NCBI GenBank assembly: GCA_965219235.1
Contig: OZ244721.1
Coordinates: 744,001 to 808,000 of the forward strand
DNA: 64,000 nucleotides
DNA from: CBDHCC01 sp965219235
GTDB taxonomy: Bacteria > Pseudomonadota > Alphaproteobacteria > Sphingomonadales > Sphingomonadaceae
Direction of reading: 5' to 3'
Part shown: piece after piece, positions 49,485 to 56,790 of the stretch
Position numbering within the stretch: the first letter of the stretch is position 1
How the letters are laid out: the number at the start of each line of letters is the position of its first letter
Translations under genes and position numbers: made by a program
Notes under the pieces: generated by a model
Databases searched by the model: none
The model's input: the letters and a program-made list of their open reading frames with translations, nothing else
What the model was told of the DNA's origin: nothing

Positions 49485-51265
49485 TGGAGGATACGGGCGC
49501 GGCGGGGCAGCTGCTGGGCGAGGGCGTGATCCTGCTCGGTTTCGCGCTGGCGCTGGTGCTGGCGTTCCGACGGCTGGGGCTGGGCGCGGTGCTGGGCTAT
49601 CTGCTCGCCGGCGCGCTGGTCGGCCCGCAGGCGCTGGGGCTGGTCGCCGGCGGCGAGGCGATGGTGCAGCTGGGCGAGATCGGCATCGTGCTGCTCCTGT
49701 TCCTCGTCGGACTGGAGCTGCAGCCGAGCCGGCTGTGGGAGATGCGGCGCGAGATCTTCGGGCTGGGGGCGGCGCAGGTCGCCGCCTGCGGGCTGGCGCT
49801 CACCGGGCTGATCGGCTGGGGTCTGGGCTTCAGTTGGGCGGCCGCGCTGGCGCTGGGGCTGCCGCTCGCGCTGTCGTCCACCGCACAGGTGCTCCCCAGC
49901 CTGAAGGAGGCGGGCGCCAGCCGGACGCCGTTCGGCGAGCGCGCCTTTTCGATCCTCCTGTTCCAGGACCTCTCCATCGTCCCCCTGGTGACGATCATCG
50001 CCGCGCTCAGCCGCGCGCCGGCCGACCCGGACCAGCCCGCCGGATGGGCGCTGGCGCTGATGACGGTCGCCGCGGTCGTTGGCCTGTGGGCGGCGGGCCG
50101 CTTCCTCCTGACACCGCTGCTGCGCCTGGTGGGTCGGCTGGGCGAGCGCGAGCTGTTCGTCATCGTCGGGCTGTTCGTGGTGCTGGCGAGCGCGGCCCTG
50201 ATGCACGCGCTCCACCTGTCCACCGCGCTCGGCGCGTTCGTGGCCGGCGTGGTGCTCGCCGACAGCCCCTATCGCCACGAGCTCACCTCGGACGTGGAGC
50301 CCTTCCGCTCGATCCTGCTCGGCCTGTTCTTCCTGGGCGTCGGCATGGTGCTCGACCTGTCGGCCGTCGCCGCGCGGCCGCTCTCCGTGCTGGGCATAGC
50401 GCTGGCGCTGGTCGTGGTGAAGACGGGCGTGATCTTCGTCATCGCGCGGCTGTCCGGCTTCCGCCCGGTGCGCGCGCTCGCCTTGGGGATGCTCTTGAGC
50501 CAGGGCGGCGAGTTCGGCTTCGTGCTGTTCGCCCAGGGTGCCGACGCGCTCCTCATCGACCCGGCGACCGCCAGTCTGGCCAGCGCGGTGGTGACCGTAT
50601 CGATGGCGACCACACCCTTCCTGATGATCTTCGCCCGCTGGCTGCGCGACCGGGCGCAGCCGAGCGACGCCGCCGCTGCGCCGGACGAGGAGGCGATGCC
50701 GCTCGGCACCGCCATCGTGGTGGGCTATGGCCGCTTCGGCCAGACGGTCGCGCAGATGCTGACCGGCCATGGCTGCGGCGTCACCATCGTCGACAAGAAG
50801 CCCGAGCAGATCGAGCTGTCGCAGCAGTTCGATATAAAGGTCTATTACGGCGACGGCCTGCGCCTCGACCTGCTGCGTTCGGCCGGTGCGGAGGACGCGC
50901 GGCTGATCTGCTTCTGCACCGACGACGCCACCATGGACGCCGAGGCGCTGGCGCCGGTGCGCGACGCGTTTCCGCGCGCCACGCTGCTGGCGCGCGCCTT
51001 CGACCGGCGGCAGCTGATCGCGCTCGCGCCCCTCGACGGGGTTGAGGTGGTGCGCGAGGTGTACGAGTCGGCGATCTGCATGGGCCGCCAGGCGCTTGGA
51101 GCGCTGGGCGCATCGTCCGGGCTGATCGATCGGGCGGTCGCCGAGTATCGCGGCACCGACGCCGAGCGGCTGCGACAGCAGACGGAGACCGGGGACCTCA
51201 AGGCCGCCAAGGACATGATCTACCGGCCCGGCAACACCATGAGCTTCGTGCCCGATGAGGCGTGA
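49484..51265 (+). CDS. CPA2-family monovalent cation:H+ antiporter with RCK domain (KefB/YbaL-like)
   Basis: A 593-residue protein. The first 380 residues hold 12-13 spans with VGLELQPSRLWEMRREIFGLG near 73-93 and LFQDLSIVPLVTIIAAL near 160-176, the CPA2 ion-path motif region. From about 405, AIVVGYGRFGQTVAQML starts a Rossmann-type RCK_N domain. Likely exports K+ or Na+ in exchange for protons, regulated by a nucleotide. The ATG shares its A with the last base of the upstream stop. DUF423 follows. Confidence 0.92.
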   Translation: MEDTGAAGQLLGEGVILLGFALALVLAFRRLGLGAVLGYLLAGALVGPQALGLVAGGEAMVQLGEIGIVLLLFLVGLELQPSRLWEMRREIFGLGAAQVAACGLALTGLIGWGLGFSWAAALALGLPLALSSTAQVLPSLKEAGASRTPFGERAFSILLFQDLSIVPLVTIIAALSRAPADPDQPAGWALALMTVAAVVGLWAAGRFLLTPLLRLVGRLGERELFVIVGLFVVLASAALMHALHLSTALGAFVAGVVLADSPYRHELTSDVEPFRSILLGLFFLGVGMVLDLSAVAARPLSVLGIALALVVVKTGVIFVIARLSGFRPVRALALGMLLSQGGEFGFVLFAQGADALLIDPATASLASAVVTVSMATTPFLMIFARWLRDRAQPSDAAAAPDEEAMPLGTAIVVGYGRFGQTVAQMLTGHGCGVTIVDKKPEQIELSQQFDIKVYYGDGLRLDLLRSAGAEDARLICFCTDDATMDAEALAPVRDAFPRATLLARAFDRRQLIALAPLDGVEVVREVYESAICMGRQALGALGASSGLIDRAVAEYRGTDAERLRQQTETGDLKAAKDMIYRPGNTMSFVPDEA

Positions 51266-51599
51266 GCGCGGCCTGGCGCGCGCCGGCGCGCTGCTGGCGG
51301 CGCTGGCGATCGCCGCCGGCGCGTTCGGCGCGCACGCGGCGGACGGAGCGCAGGCGGCGGAGTGGCTGCGCACCGGAGCGCTCTATGCTCTGGTCCACGG
51401 CGCGGCGGTCGCGGCGTTCGCGGGCACGCAGCGCCGGGCCGCCCTGCTGCTGCTGGTCGGCGCGGCGGTGTTCGCCGGCACGCTGTGGGCGATGGCGTTC
51501 GGCGCGCCACGCTGGCTGGGCGTGGTGACGCCGGTGGGCGGCGGGCTGATGATCGTCGGCTGGCTGATGGTGGCTGCGCGGCGGGGGCAGGGCCGCTAA
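51255..51599 (+). CDS. DUF423 family membrane protein
   Basis: A 114-residue protein with four hydrophobic segments. AGAFGAHAADGAQAAEWLRT near 21-40 and ALYALVHGAAV near 42-52 match DUF423 (YwdK-like). Function unknown. ATG at 51255 overlaps the end of the antiporter gene by 11 nt. Confidence 0.9.
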   Translation: MRRERGLARAGALLAALAIAAGAFGAHAADGAQAAEWLRTGALYALVHGAAVAAFAGTQRRAALLLLVGAAVFAGTLWAMAFGAPRWLGVVTPVGGGLMIVGWLMVAARRGQGR

Positions 51600-51601
51600 C
51601 T

Positions 51602-51627
51602 CCTCTCCGAGAGCTTGCTCGGGGAGG
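51602..51627. terminator. hairpin after DUF423 and DUF2256
   Basis: CCTCTCCGAG and CTCGGGGAGG pair with one mismatch around a short loop, in the 30-bp gap between the convergent DUF423 and DUF2256 genes. A likely shared terminator; no strong T run. Confidence 0.5.
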
Positions 51628-51629
51628 AA

Positions 51630-51758
51630 TTACACTCCCCGCCGGCACCGTCCCGAGCAGTAGACCACCCGGTCCCAGTCGCGCGCCCACTTCCTGCGCC
51701 AGGCGAAGGGGCGCCGGCAGGCCGGACAGGTCTTGGTGGGCAGTTGGTCCTTCTTCAC
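51630..51758 (-). CDS. DUF2256 family protein (zinc-ribbon-like)
   Basis: A 42-residue frame that is easily missed. It reads KKDQLPTKTCPACRRPFAWR, then KWARDWDRVVYCSGRC, with two CxxC-type pairs (CPAC and CSGRC) and the WARDWD signature of DUF2256. The GTG at 51758 overlaps the aroB stop by 4 nt (GTGA); a GTG at 51770 would add four residues. It follows aroB on the same strand. Function unknown. Confidence 0.85.
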   Translation of the reverse strand: MKKDQLPTKTCPACRRPFAWRRKWARDWDRVVYCSGRCRRGV

Positions 51759-52843
51759 GCCGTTGGGCACGCGGCCTCCCGATCTAGGAACTCCGCGACG
51801 TCGGTCGGGTTCACGGAGCGGTCCAGGAAAGCGCCGCCGATGCCGCGCGCCAGCACGAAGGGAAGCGTGCCACCCTCGCGCTTCTTGTCGTGCGCCATGT
51901 GCGCCACCAGCCGCTCGCCCGGCGCGTCGATACCCGCCCCGCGCAAGGTCGTCGGCAGGCCGCTCGCGGCGAGCAGTGCTGCCACCCGGTGCGCCTCGTC
52001 GCGCGCCATCAGCCCGCGCGCGGCGGAAAAGCGCAGCGCCAGCGCCATGCCCGCCGCCACCGCTTCACCGTGCAGCAGCCGGTCGCCATAGCCGGCCTCC
52101 GCCTCCAGCGCGTGGCCGAAGGTGTGGCCCAGATTGAGGAGCGCACGCGCGCCCGTGGTCTCGCGCTCGTCGGTGCCGACGATCCGAGCCTTGGCCGCGA
52201 CCGAGTGCGCGATGACGTGGGCGAGCGCGTGCGCGTCGCGCGCCAGCACGGCGGCGCGGTTCGCCTCGCACCAGCCGAAGAACGCGGGATCGTCGATCAG
52301 CCCGTACTTCACCACCTCCGCCCAGCCGGCGGCGAGTTGGCGCTGGGGCAGCGTGGCGAGCACGCCGGGGTCGATGAGCACCGCCTCGGGCGCCTTGAAC
52401 GCGCCCACCAGGTTCTTGCCGGCCGCCGTGTTGACGCCCGTCTTGCCGCCCACCGAGCTGTCCACCTGGGCGAGCAGCGTGGTCGGCACCTGGACGAACC
52501 GGCAGCCGCGCTTCAGCACCGCGGCGGCGAAGCCCGCCAGATCGCCCACGACGCCGCCGCCGACCGCCACCACCATGTCGCCGCGCTCCAGCCCGCGCGC
52601 GAGCAGGTCGTCGAGCAGGCGGCCGAGCGTGGGCCAGCTCTTGCTCGCCTCGCCGGGCGGCACGGCGATCACGTCGGCGGGGAGTGTCGCGCCGAGCGCC
52701 GCGGCGACCGTCTCGTCGGTCACCACAACCCAATGCCGGCCGGCGGCGATCGCATCCAGCCGCTCGGCCAGCGTGGCGATCAGCCCGCACTCGATCGTCA
52801 CGGGGTAGGCACCGGCAGCGGCCGGCACAGTGACGGTGGTCAT
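51755..52843 (-). CDS. aroB: 3-dehydroquinate synthase
   Basis: Cyclises DAHP to 3-dehydroquinate with NAD+ and a divalent metal. The 362-residue protein has the NAD-binding PPGEASKSWPTLGRLLDDLL near 60-79, VGGGVVGDLAGFAAAVLKRG near 94-113, and the metal site including HTFGHALEAEAGYG with HGEAVAAGMALALRF near 240-270. It overlaps aroK by 4 nt upstream and DUF2256 downstream. Confidence 0.96.
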   Translation of the reverse strand: MTTVTVPAAAGAYPVTIECGLIATLAERLDAIAAGRHWVVVTDETVAAALGATLPADVIAVPPGEASKSWPTLGRLLDDLLARGLERGDMVVAVGGGVVGDLAGFAAAVLKRGCRFVQVPTTLLAQVDSSVGGKTGVNTAAGKNLVGAFKAPEAVLIDPGVLATLPQRQLAAGWAEVVKYGLIDDPAFFGWCEANRAAVLARDAHALAHVIAHSVAAKARIVGTDERETTGARALLNLGHTFGHALEAEAGYGDRLLHGEAVAAGMALALRFSAARGLMARDEAHRVAALLAASGLPTTLRGAGIDAPGERLVAHMAHDKKREGGTLPFVLARGIGGAFLDRSVNPTDVAEFLDREAACPTA

Positions 52844-53388
52844 CGAAGCGCGTCCAGTGCGGCGAGGATGCGGTCGACGGTGGCGGCGTGCGGCTCGCCG
52901 TTGCTGTCGACCGTCAGGTGCGCGGCGGCGTAGACCGGGTGGCGCGTCTCCGCCAGCGCGCGCAGCACCTCGCCCGGATCGCGTCCGATCAGCAGTGGCC
53001 GATGGTTGCGCCGCGTCACGCGGGCCACCAGCACGTCGATGTCCGCGCGCAGCCAGACGACCAGCGCCCGATCGGTGAGCAGCGCGCGGGTCTGCTGATT
53101 CATCCAGGCGCCGCCGCCGGTCGCGATCACCTGGCGCGGGCCGTCCACCAGCCGCCCGACCACGCGCCGCTCGCCGTCGCGGAAGCCATCCTCGCCGAAC
53201 GCCTCGAAGATCTCCGCGACGCTCATCCGCGCCGCCGTCTCGATCTCCGCGTCGCTGTCGACGAAGGGCAGCCGGAGGCGCGAGGCGAGCCGCCGCCCGA
53301 CCGTGGACTTGCCCGCGCCCATCAGCCCGATCAGCGCGATCGGGCGGCGGGCGAGCGGGAGCGGAGGCGGGGCGTCGCGGTCGGCCAT
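52840..53388 (-). CDS. aroK: shikimate kinase
   Basis: Phosphorylates shikimate. The 182-residue protein has P-loop GLMGAGKSTVGRRLA near 20-34, VDSDAEIE near 42-49 (shikimate-binding Asp), ATGGGAW near 94-100 and the lid VTRRNHRPLL near 125-134. The ATG at 53388 gives the standard start; its end overlaps the aroB start (ATGA), the usual aroKB arrangement. Confidence 0.96.
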   Translation of the reverse strand: MADRDAPPPLPLARRPIALIGLMGAGKSTVGRRLASRLRLPFVDSDAEIETAARMSVAEIFEAFGEDGFRDGERRVVGRLVDGPRQVIATGGGAWMNQQTRALLTDRALVVWLRADIDVLVARVTRRNHRPLLIGRDPGEVLRALAETRHPVYAAAHLTVDSNGEPHAATVDRILAALDALR

Positions 53389-53538
53389 GTCCGCCACGCT
53401 AGGGGACGCGGTCGGGGGTTGGCAAAGGGGCAATGGTTTACCCCCAAGGTGGAGGAGGGTGAGACACGATGGGGCGGTGGAGAGGCGTCATCATACGCCG
53501 CTTGTCCTCCGACGCCCCTTTGCGCATAGAGCGCGGCC

Positions 53539-53691
53539 ATGCGAAATCCGCTCCGGACCCTCCTCATCGTGCTGCTCGTTCTCGTGGCACTCGTCGTCCT
53601 CCTCTCCTTCCTGTCGCATGAGCGGCCGGTCGGACCGATGGAGGAGGACGTGACCAACGAACTGGTCGGCAACGGCGCCGCCGGTGGATGA
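53539..53691 (+). CDS. small single-span membrane protein
   Basis: A 50-residue frame: MRNPLRTLLIVLLVLVALVV, a strong membrane helix with positive N-terminus, then an acidic tail ending VGNGAAGG. It overlaps the following gene by 8 nt, and the two sit between divergent aroK and xerD. Codon pattern matches the neighbours. Function unknown. Confidence 0.6.
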   Translation: MRNPLRTLLIVLLVLVALVVLLSFLSHERPVGPMEEDVTNELVGNGAAGG

Positions 53692-55582
53692 GCGACGCCA
53701 GCGCGGTGTGCTGGCGCTCGCCGCGCTGGCCGCCGCCGTGGCGATGCCGGCTGCGGTGCTGGCGGCACCCGAGTCGATCCTGCCCAAGGGGTTCGGCACG
53801 CCCGCGCCGCCTCCACCGCCGCCGCCGGCTCCCGCGCCCACACCGCGTCCGGCCGCACCCGCGCCGAGTCCGCGCCCGTCATCCGCCCCTCCTGCGGCAC
53901 CCGGCGTGCCGCCGGTCCTTCCCCGCTTCACTCCCGCGCCGGTGCCGGGCGCCGAGCCGTCCGCGCCGCCGTCCGCGACGGTTCAGCCCCCGTTTCCCCG
54001 CTCCGCGCCGCCAGCGGCCGTCACGGCGCCGGACGACATCGATGCCGAGCCCGACGCCACCTCCGCGCTCGACCGGGTGGTCGTCTTCAGCCGACCGATC
54101 CGCGCGGTCGGCATCTATGGGCCGGAGGACGGCGGCGTCGCGTTCGACGGCTTCGGTGGCGCGGACGGGCGGTTCCTCACGGGGCTCCTCGACGCCACGC
54201 GCGCGCCGCTGACCTCGCGCTGGCAGCAGATCGTCGCGCGCCGCGTGCTTCTGTCGCGCGTGCCCACGCCGGCCAACATCCGCTCCGCCGATTGGATCGC
54301 GGCGCGTGCCTTCTTCCTCGCGCGATCGGGCGAGGCGGACGCGGCGCGGATGCTGGTGAGCGCGGTCGATCCCGACCGGCTGACCCCGGCGTTCAGCGAG
54401 GCGGCGATGCTGACCGCCCTCGCCAACGCCGATCCGTCGGGCCTGTGTCCCTACGCCTCGTTCGTGGCCGGCACGACGCCCTCCTGGCGGCTGGCGCAGG
54501 CGATCTGCGCCGGGTTGTCGGGCGAGCCCGGGCGCGCTGTGGCGCTCGTCGAGCGCGCCCGGCGGGCGAGCGGCGGCCGTCGCACGCCCGAGATCCTGCT
54601 CACCGAGAAGGTCATCGGCGCCAACGCGAACGGCCGGCGCGCGGTCCGGATGCGCTGGGACGCGGTGTCCGAACTCACCCCGTGGCGCTTCGGCCTGGCG
54701 GCGGCGACGGCGGCGGAGATCCCCGCCGTGCTGTGGTCCGACGCGCCCGACGAGATCCGCGCCTGGGGTGCCCGCGCGCCGCTCTACACGCCGGCCGAGC
54801 GCGCGCCGCTGGCGCGCACGGCGGCGCTGCTGGGCGCCTTTTCCTCGGCCGACCTCGTCACCGCCTACTCCGGCGCGGGCGCGTCGGGCGACACGCTGTC
54901 GCCCGATATCGCCGAGGCCGTCGAGCAGCTCAGGATCGCCTATATGGGCGAGGAGGCGTCCGACCGGCTGGCCGCGCTGCGCGAGCTGTGGGGCGGGGCG
55001 GCCGATGCCGATTACGACGCGCTGATCCTGACCGCGCGCGCCGCGGCGCGCGTGGAGCCGGCGGAGGACGCGCTGGCCGACGCCGACCGGCTGGTCGCGG
55101 CGATGTTCACCGCCGGTCTGGACCGCACCGCCGGCCGCTGGGCGAAACTGGTGGACGACGACGACGCCAAGCGCAGCGACCTCGCTTGGGCGCTGCTCGC
55201 GGTCGGCAGTCCGGAGCGGGTGGTGGACCATTCGCGCGGACGGGTGGAGCGCTTCGTGGAGCGGCAGGACCGGCACCGCGCGGCGATGCTGGTGGCCGCC
55301 TTGGCGGGCCTCGGCCGACTGGACGGTCGCGCCGCCGCCGACCTGCTGCGCGACCTGGACACCGGCCTGGACCAACCGTCGCGCTGGAGCGGGCTGCTCG
55401 CGTCGGCCGCCGAGCGCGGCCAGCCGGGCACGGTGGTGCTGCTCGCCTCGGCGGGACTCCAGGTGCGCGACTGGACCGACGTGCCGCCGCACCACCTCTA
55501 CCACATCCTGTCCGCCTATCGCCGGGTGGGGCTGGACGGCCCGGCGCGGATGATTGCCGCCGAGGCGCTGACCCGCTCTTGA
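53684..55582 (+). CDS. large secreted alpha-helical protein of unknown function
   Basis: A 632-residue protein starting with GTG at 53684. It has a signal peptide (VDERRQRGVLALAALAAAVA, cleavage near 28), a proline-rich linker at about 39-115 with long Pro/Ala runs, and a globular part of about 500 residues. That part is Ala/Leu/Arg-rich helices with repeated A-x-x-A-L patterns, suggesting a superhelical (SLT- or TPR-like) fold without a catalytic domain I can recognise. It is followed by xerD in a TTGA overlap. Confidence 0.75.
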   Translation: MDERRQRGVLALAALAAAVAMPAAVLAAPESILPKGFGTPAPPPPPPPAPAPTPRPAAPAPSPRPSSAPPAAPGVPPVLPRFTPAPVPGAEPSAPPSATVQPPFPRSAPPAAVTAPDDIDAEPDATSALDRVVVFSRPIRAVGIYGPEDGGVAFDGFGGADGRFLTGLLDATRAPLTSRWQQIVARRVLLSRVPTPANIRSADWIAARAFFLARSGEADAARMLVSAVDPDRLTPAFSEAAMLTALANADPSGLCPYASFVAGTTPSWRLAQAICAGLSGEPGRAVALVERARRASGGRRTPEILLTEKVIGANANGRRAVRMRWDAVSELTPWRFGLAAATAAEIPAVLWSDAPDEIRAWGARAPLYTPAERAPLARTAALLGAFSSADLVTAYSGAGASGDTLSPDIAEAVEQLRIAYMGEEASDRLAALRELWGGAADADYDALILTARAAARVEPAEDALADADRLVAAMFTAGLDRTAGRWAKLVDDDDAKRSDLAWALLAVGSPERVVDHSRGRVERFVERQDRHRAAMLVAALAGLGRLDGRAAADLLRDLDTGLDQPSRWSGLLASAAERGQPGTVVLLASAGLQVRDWTDVPPHHLYHILSAYRRVGLDGPARMIAAEALTRS

Positions 55583-56514
55583 GCACGGCGGGCGACCGGG
55601 ACGCCATCGACCGCTTCCTCCGCGCGCTCGCCGGCGAGGACGGGCTCGCCGCCAACACGATCGCCGCCTATCGCGGCGACCTCGTGCAGGCGTCGGCCGC
55701 GCTGCGGGGTGGGCTGTGCGCCGTGGACGAGGGGGGGATCGCGCGCATCGCGGACGACTGGGCGGCGCTCAAGCCCGCCAGCGTCGCGCGCAAGGCGGCC
55801 GCGATCCGGCGCTTCCTGGCGTTCCTGGTGGAGGAGGGAGAGCGCCCGGACGACCCCTCCCACGCGCTGCCCAGTCCCGGCCGCGGGCGGCGGCTGCCGA
55901 AGATCCTGTCGCGCGACGAGGTCGATCGGCTGTTCGCCGCCGTGGAGACGCGCCTGGCCGAACGCTCGCCGCCGCGCGCCGCCGACCTGCGGATGTTGGC
56001 CGTGCTGGAGCTGCTCTACGGGTCGGGCCTCCGGGTGAGCGAGCTCGCGGGCCTGCCGCTCGCCGCCGTGCGCGCGGGCCAGCCCTATCTGGTGGTGCGC
56101 GGCAAGGGTGCCCGCGAGCGGCTGGTGCCGGTGACGCCGCGCGCGCTGGCGGCGGTCGAGCGCTGGCGGCGCGAGGGCCGGCCGGCGGAGCCCGCGTCGC
56201 GCTGGCTGTTCCCCTCGCGCGGCGGCAAGCCCGTCACGCGCGTGCGGCTGTTCCAGCTGCTCCGCGAGCTGGCGGCGGCGGCCGACCTCGACCCCGCGCG
56301 GGTCAGCCCGCACGTGCTGCGCCACGCCTTCGCCACCCACCTGCTGGAGGGCGGCGCGGACCTGCGCGCGGTGCAGGCGATGCTGGGCCACGCCGACATC
56401 GCCACGACGGAGATCTACACCCACCTCGACAGTGGGCGGCTGGTCCGCCTGGTCAACGAGCGCCATCCGCTGGGCGAGGCGCTGGCGGGGCGGGAGCCCG
56501 ACCCGCCGTCCTGA
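55579..56514 (+). CDS. xerD: site-specific tyrosine recombinase XerD
   Basis: Resolves chromosome dimers at dif with XerC. The 311-residue protein has the catalytic set R152 (GSGLRVSEL), K176 (VRGKGARE), H245 and R248 (SPHVLRHAFATH), H271 (LGHADIATTEIYTH) and nucleophile Y280. The TTG start at 55579 overlaps the upstream stop. XerD rather than XerC is a judgement from the sequence of the C-terminal region (ERHPLGEAL). The prophage-like block starts about 250 bp after it, but it is a housekeeping Xer, not the phage integrase. Confidence 0.9.
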   Translation: MSTAGDRDAIDRFLRALAGEDGLAANTIAAYRGDLVQASAALRGGLCAVDEGGIARIADDWAALKPASVARKAAAIRRFLAFLVEEGERPDDPSHALPSPGRGRRLPKILSRDEVDRLFAAVETRLAERSPPRAADLRMLAVLELLYGSGLRVSELAGLPLAAVRAGQPYLVVRGKGARERLVPVTPRALAAVERWRREGRPAEPASRWLFPSRGGKPVTRVRLFQLLRELAAAADLDPARVSPHVLRHAFATHLLEGGADLRAVQAMLGHADIATTEIYTHLDSGRLVRLVNERHPLGEALAGREPDPPS

Positions 56515-56679
56515 TCCGGAGGGGCACGCGTCGTTCCGCCCGAGGCCGTGGACTTATGTGGTGGACGGGTGACGTTCGCTTAATACCGGTCATTCAACGG
56601 CGATCCAGCGGAGTTCAAAAGCGATCGATCGTTCGCACTTATTGCCTGCAAGCACTAAGCCACCAGCGAAAGGAAGGGA

Positions 56680-56790
56680 ATGAAGGGTCAAGCAGCTCAG
56701 AATCAACACTACGTAAGCAAGTTCATGCTTTGCAACTTTCTAACCAACGAAACTAAGGAGCAGGTTAGCGTTCTTGATAAACAGACCTGG
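56680..56790 (+). pseudogene. 5' fragment of a DUF4238-type gene, cut by the phage junction
   Basis: From the ATG at 56680, with AGGAAGGGA directly upstream, 37 codons read NQHYVSKFMLCNFL near 8-21 and VSVLDKQTW at the end, resembling the N-terminus of DUF4238 proteins (HHYVPxFYLRxF ... VxDK). After about 56790 the frame enters phage DNA and becomes PPPRRTQPCP..., ending at 56982. Base composition here is visibly AT-rich compared with xerD. The rest of the gene may lie beyond the phage block, outside the window. The 56515-56679 gap upstream contains only its presumed promoter. Confidence 0.65.

Noticed and set aside
49433..51373. A 646-codon minus-strand frame opposite the CPA2 antiporter
   Set aside because: Composition is shadow-like (long Gln/His/Arg runs) and the plus-strand antiporter is certain.
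55579..56514. The Xer recombinase as the integrase of the adjacent phage block
   Set aside because: It is coupled to host genes upstream, has normal host composition and the length and motifs of housekeeping XerD.
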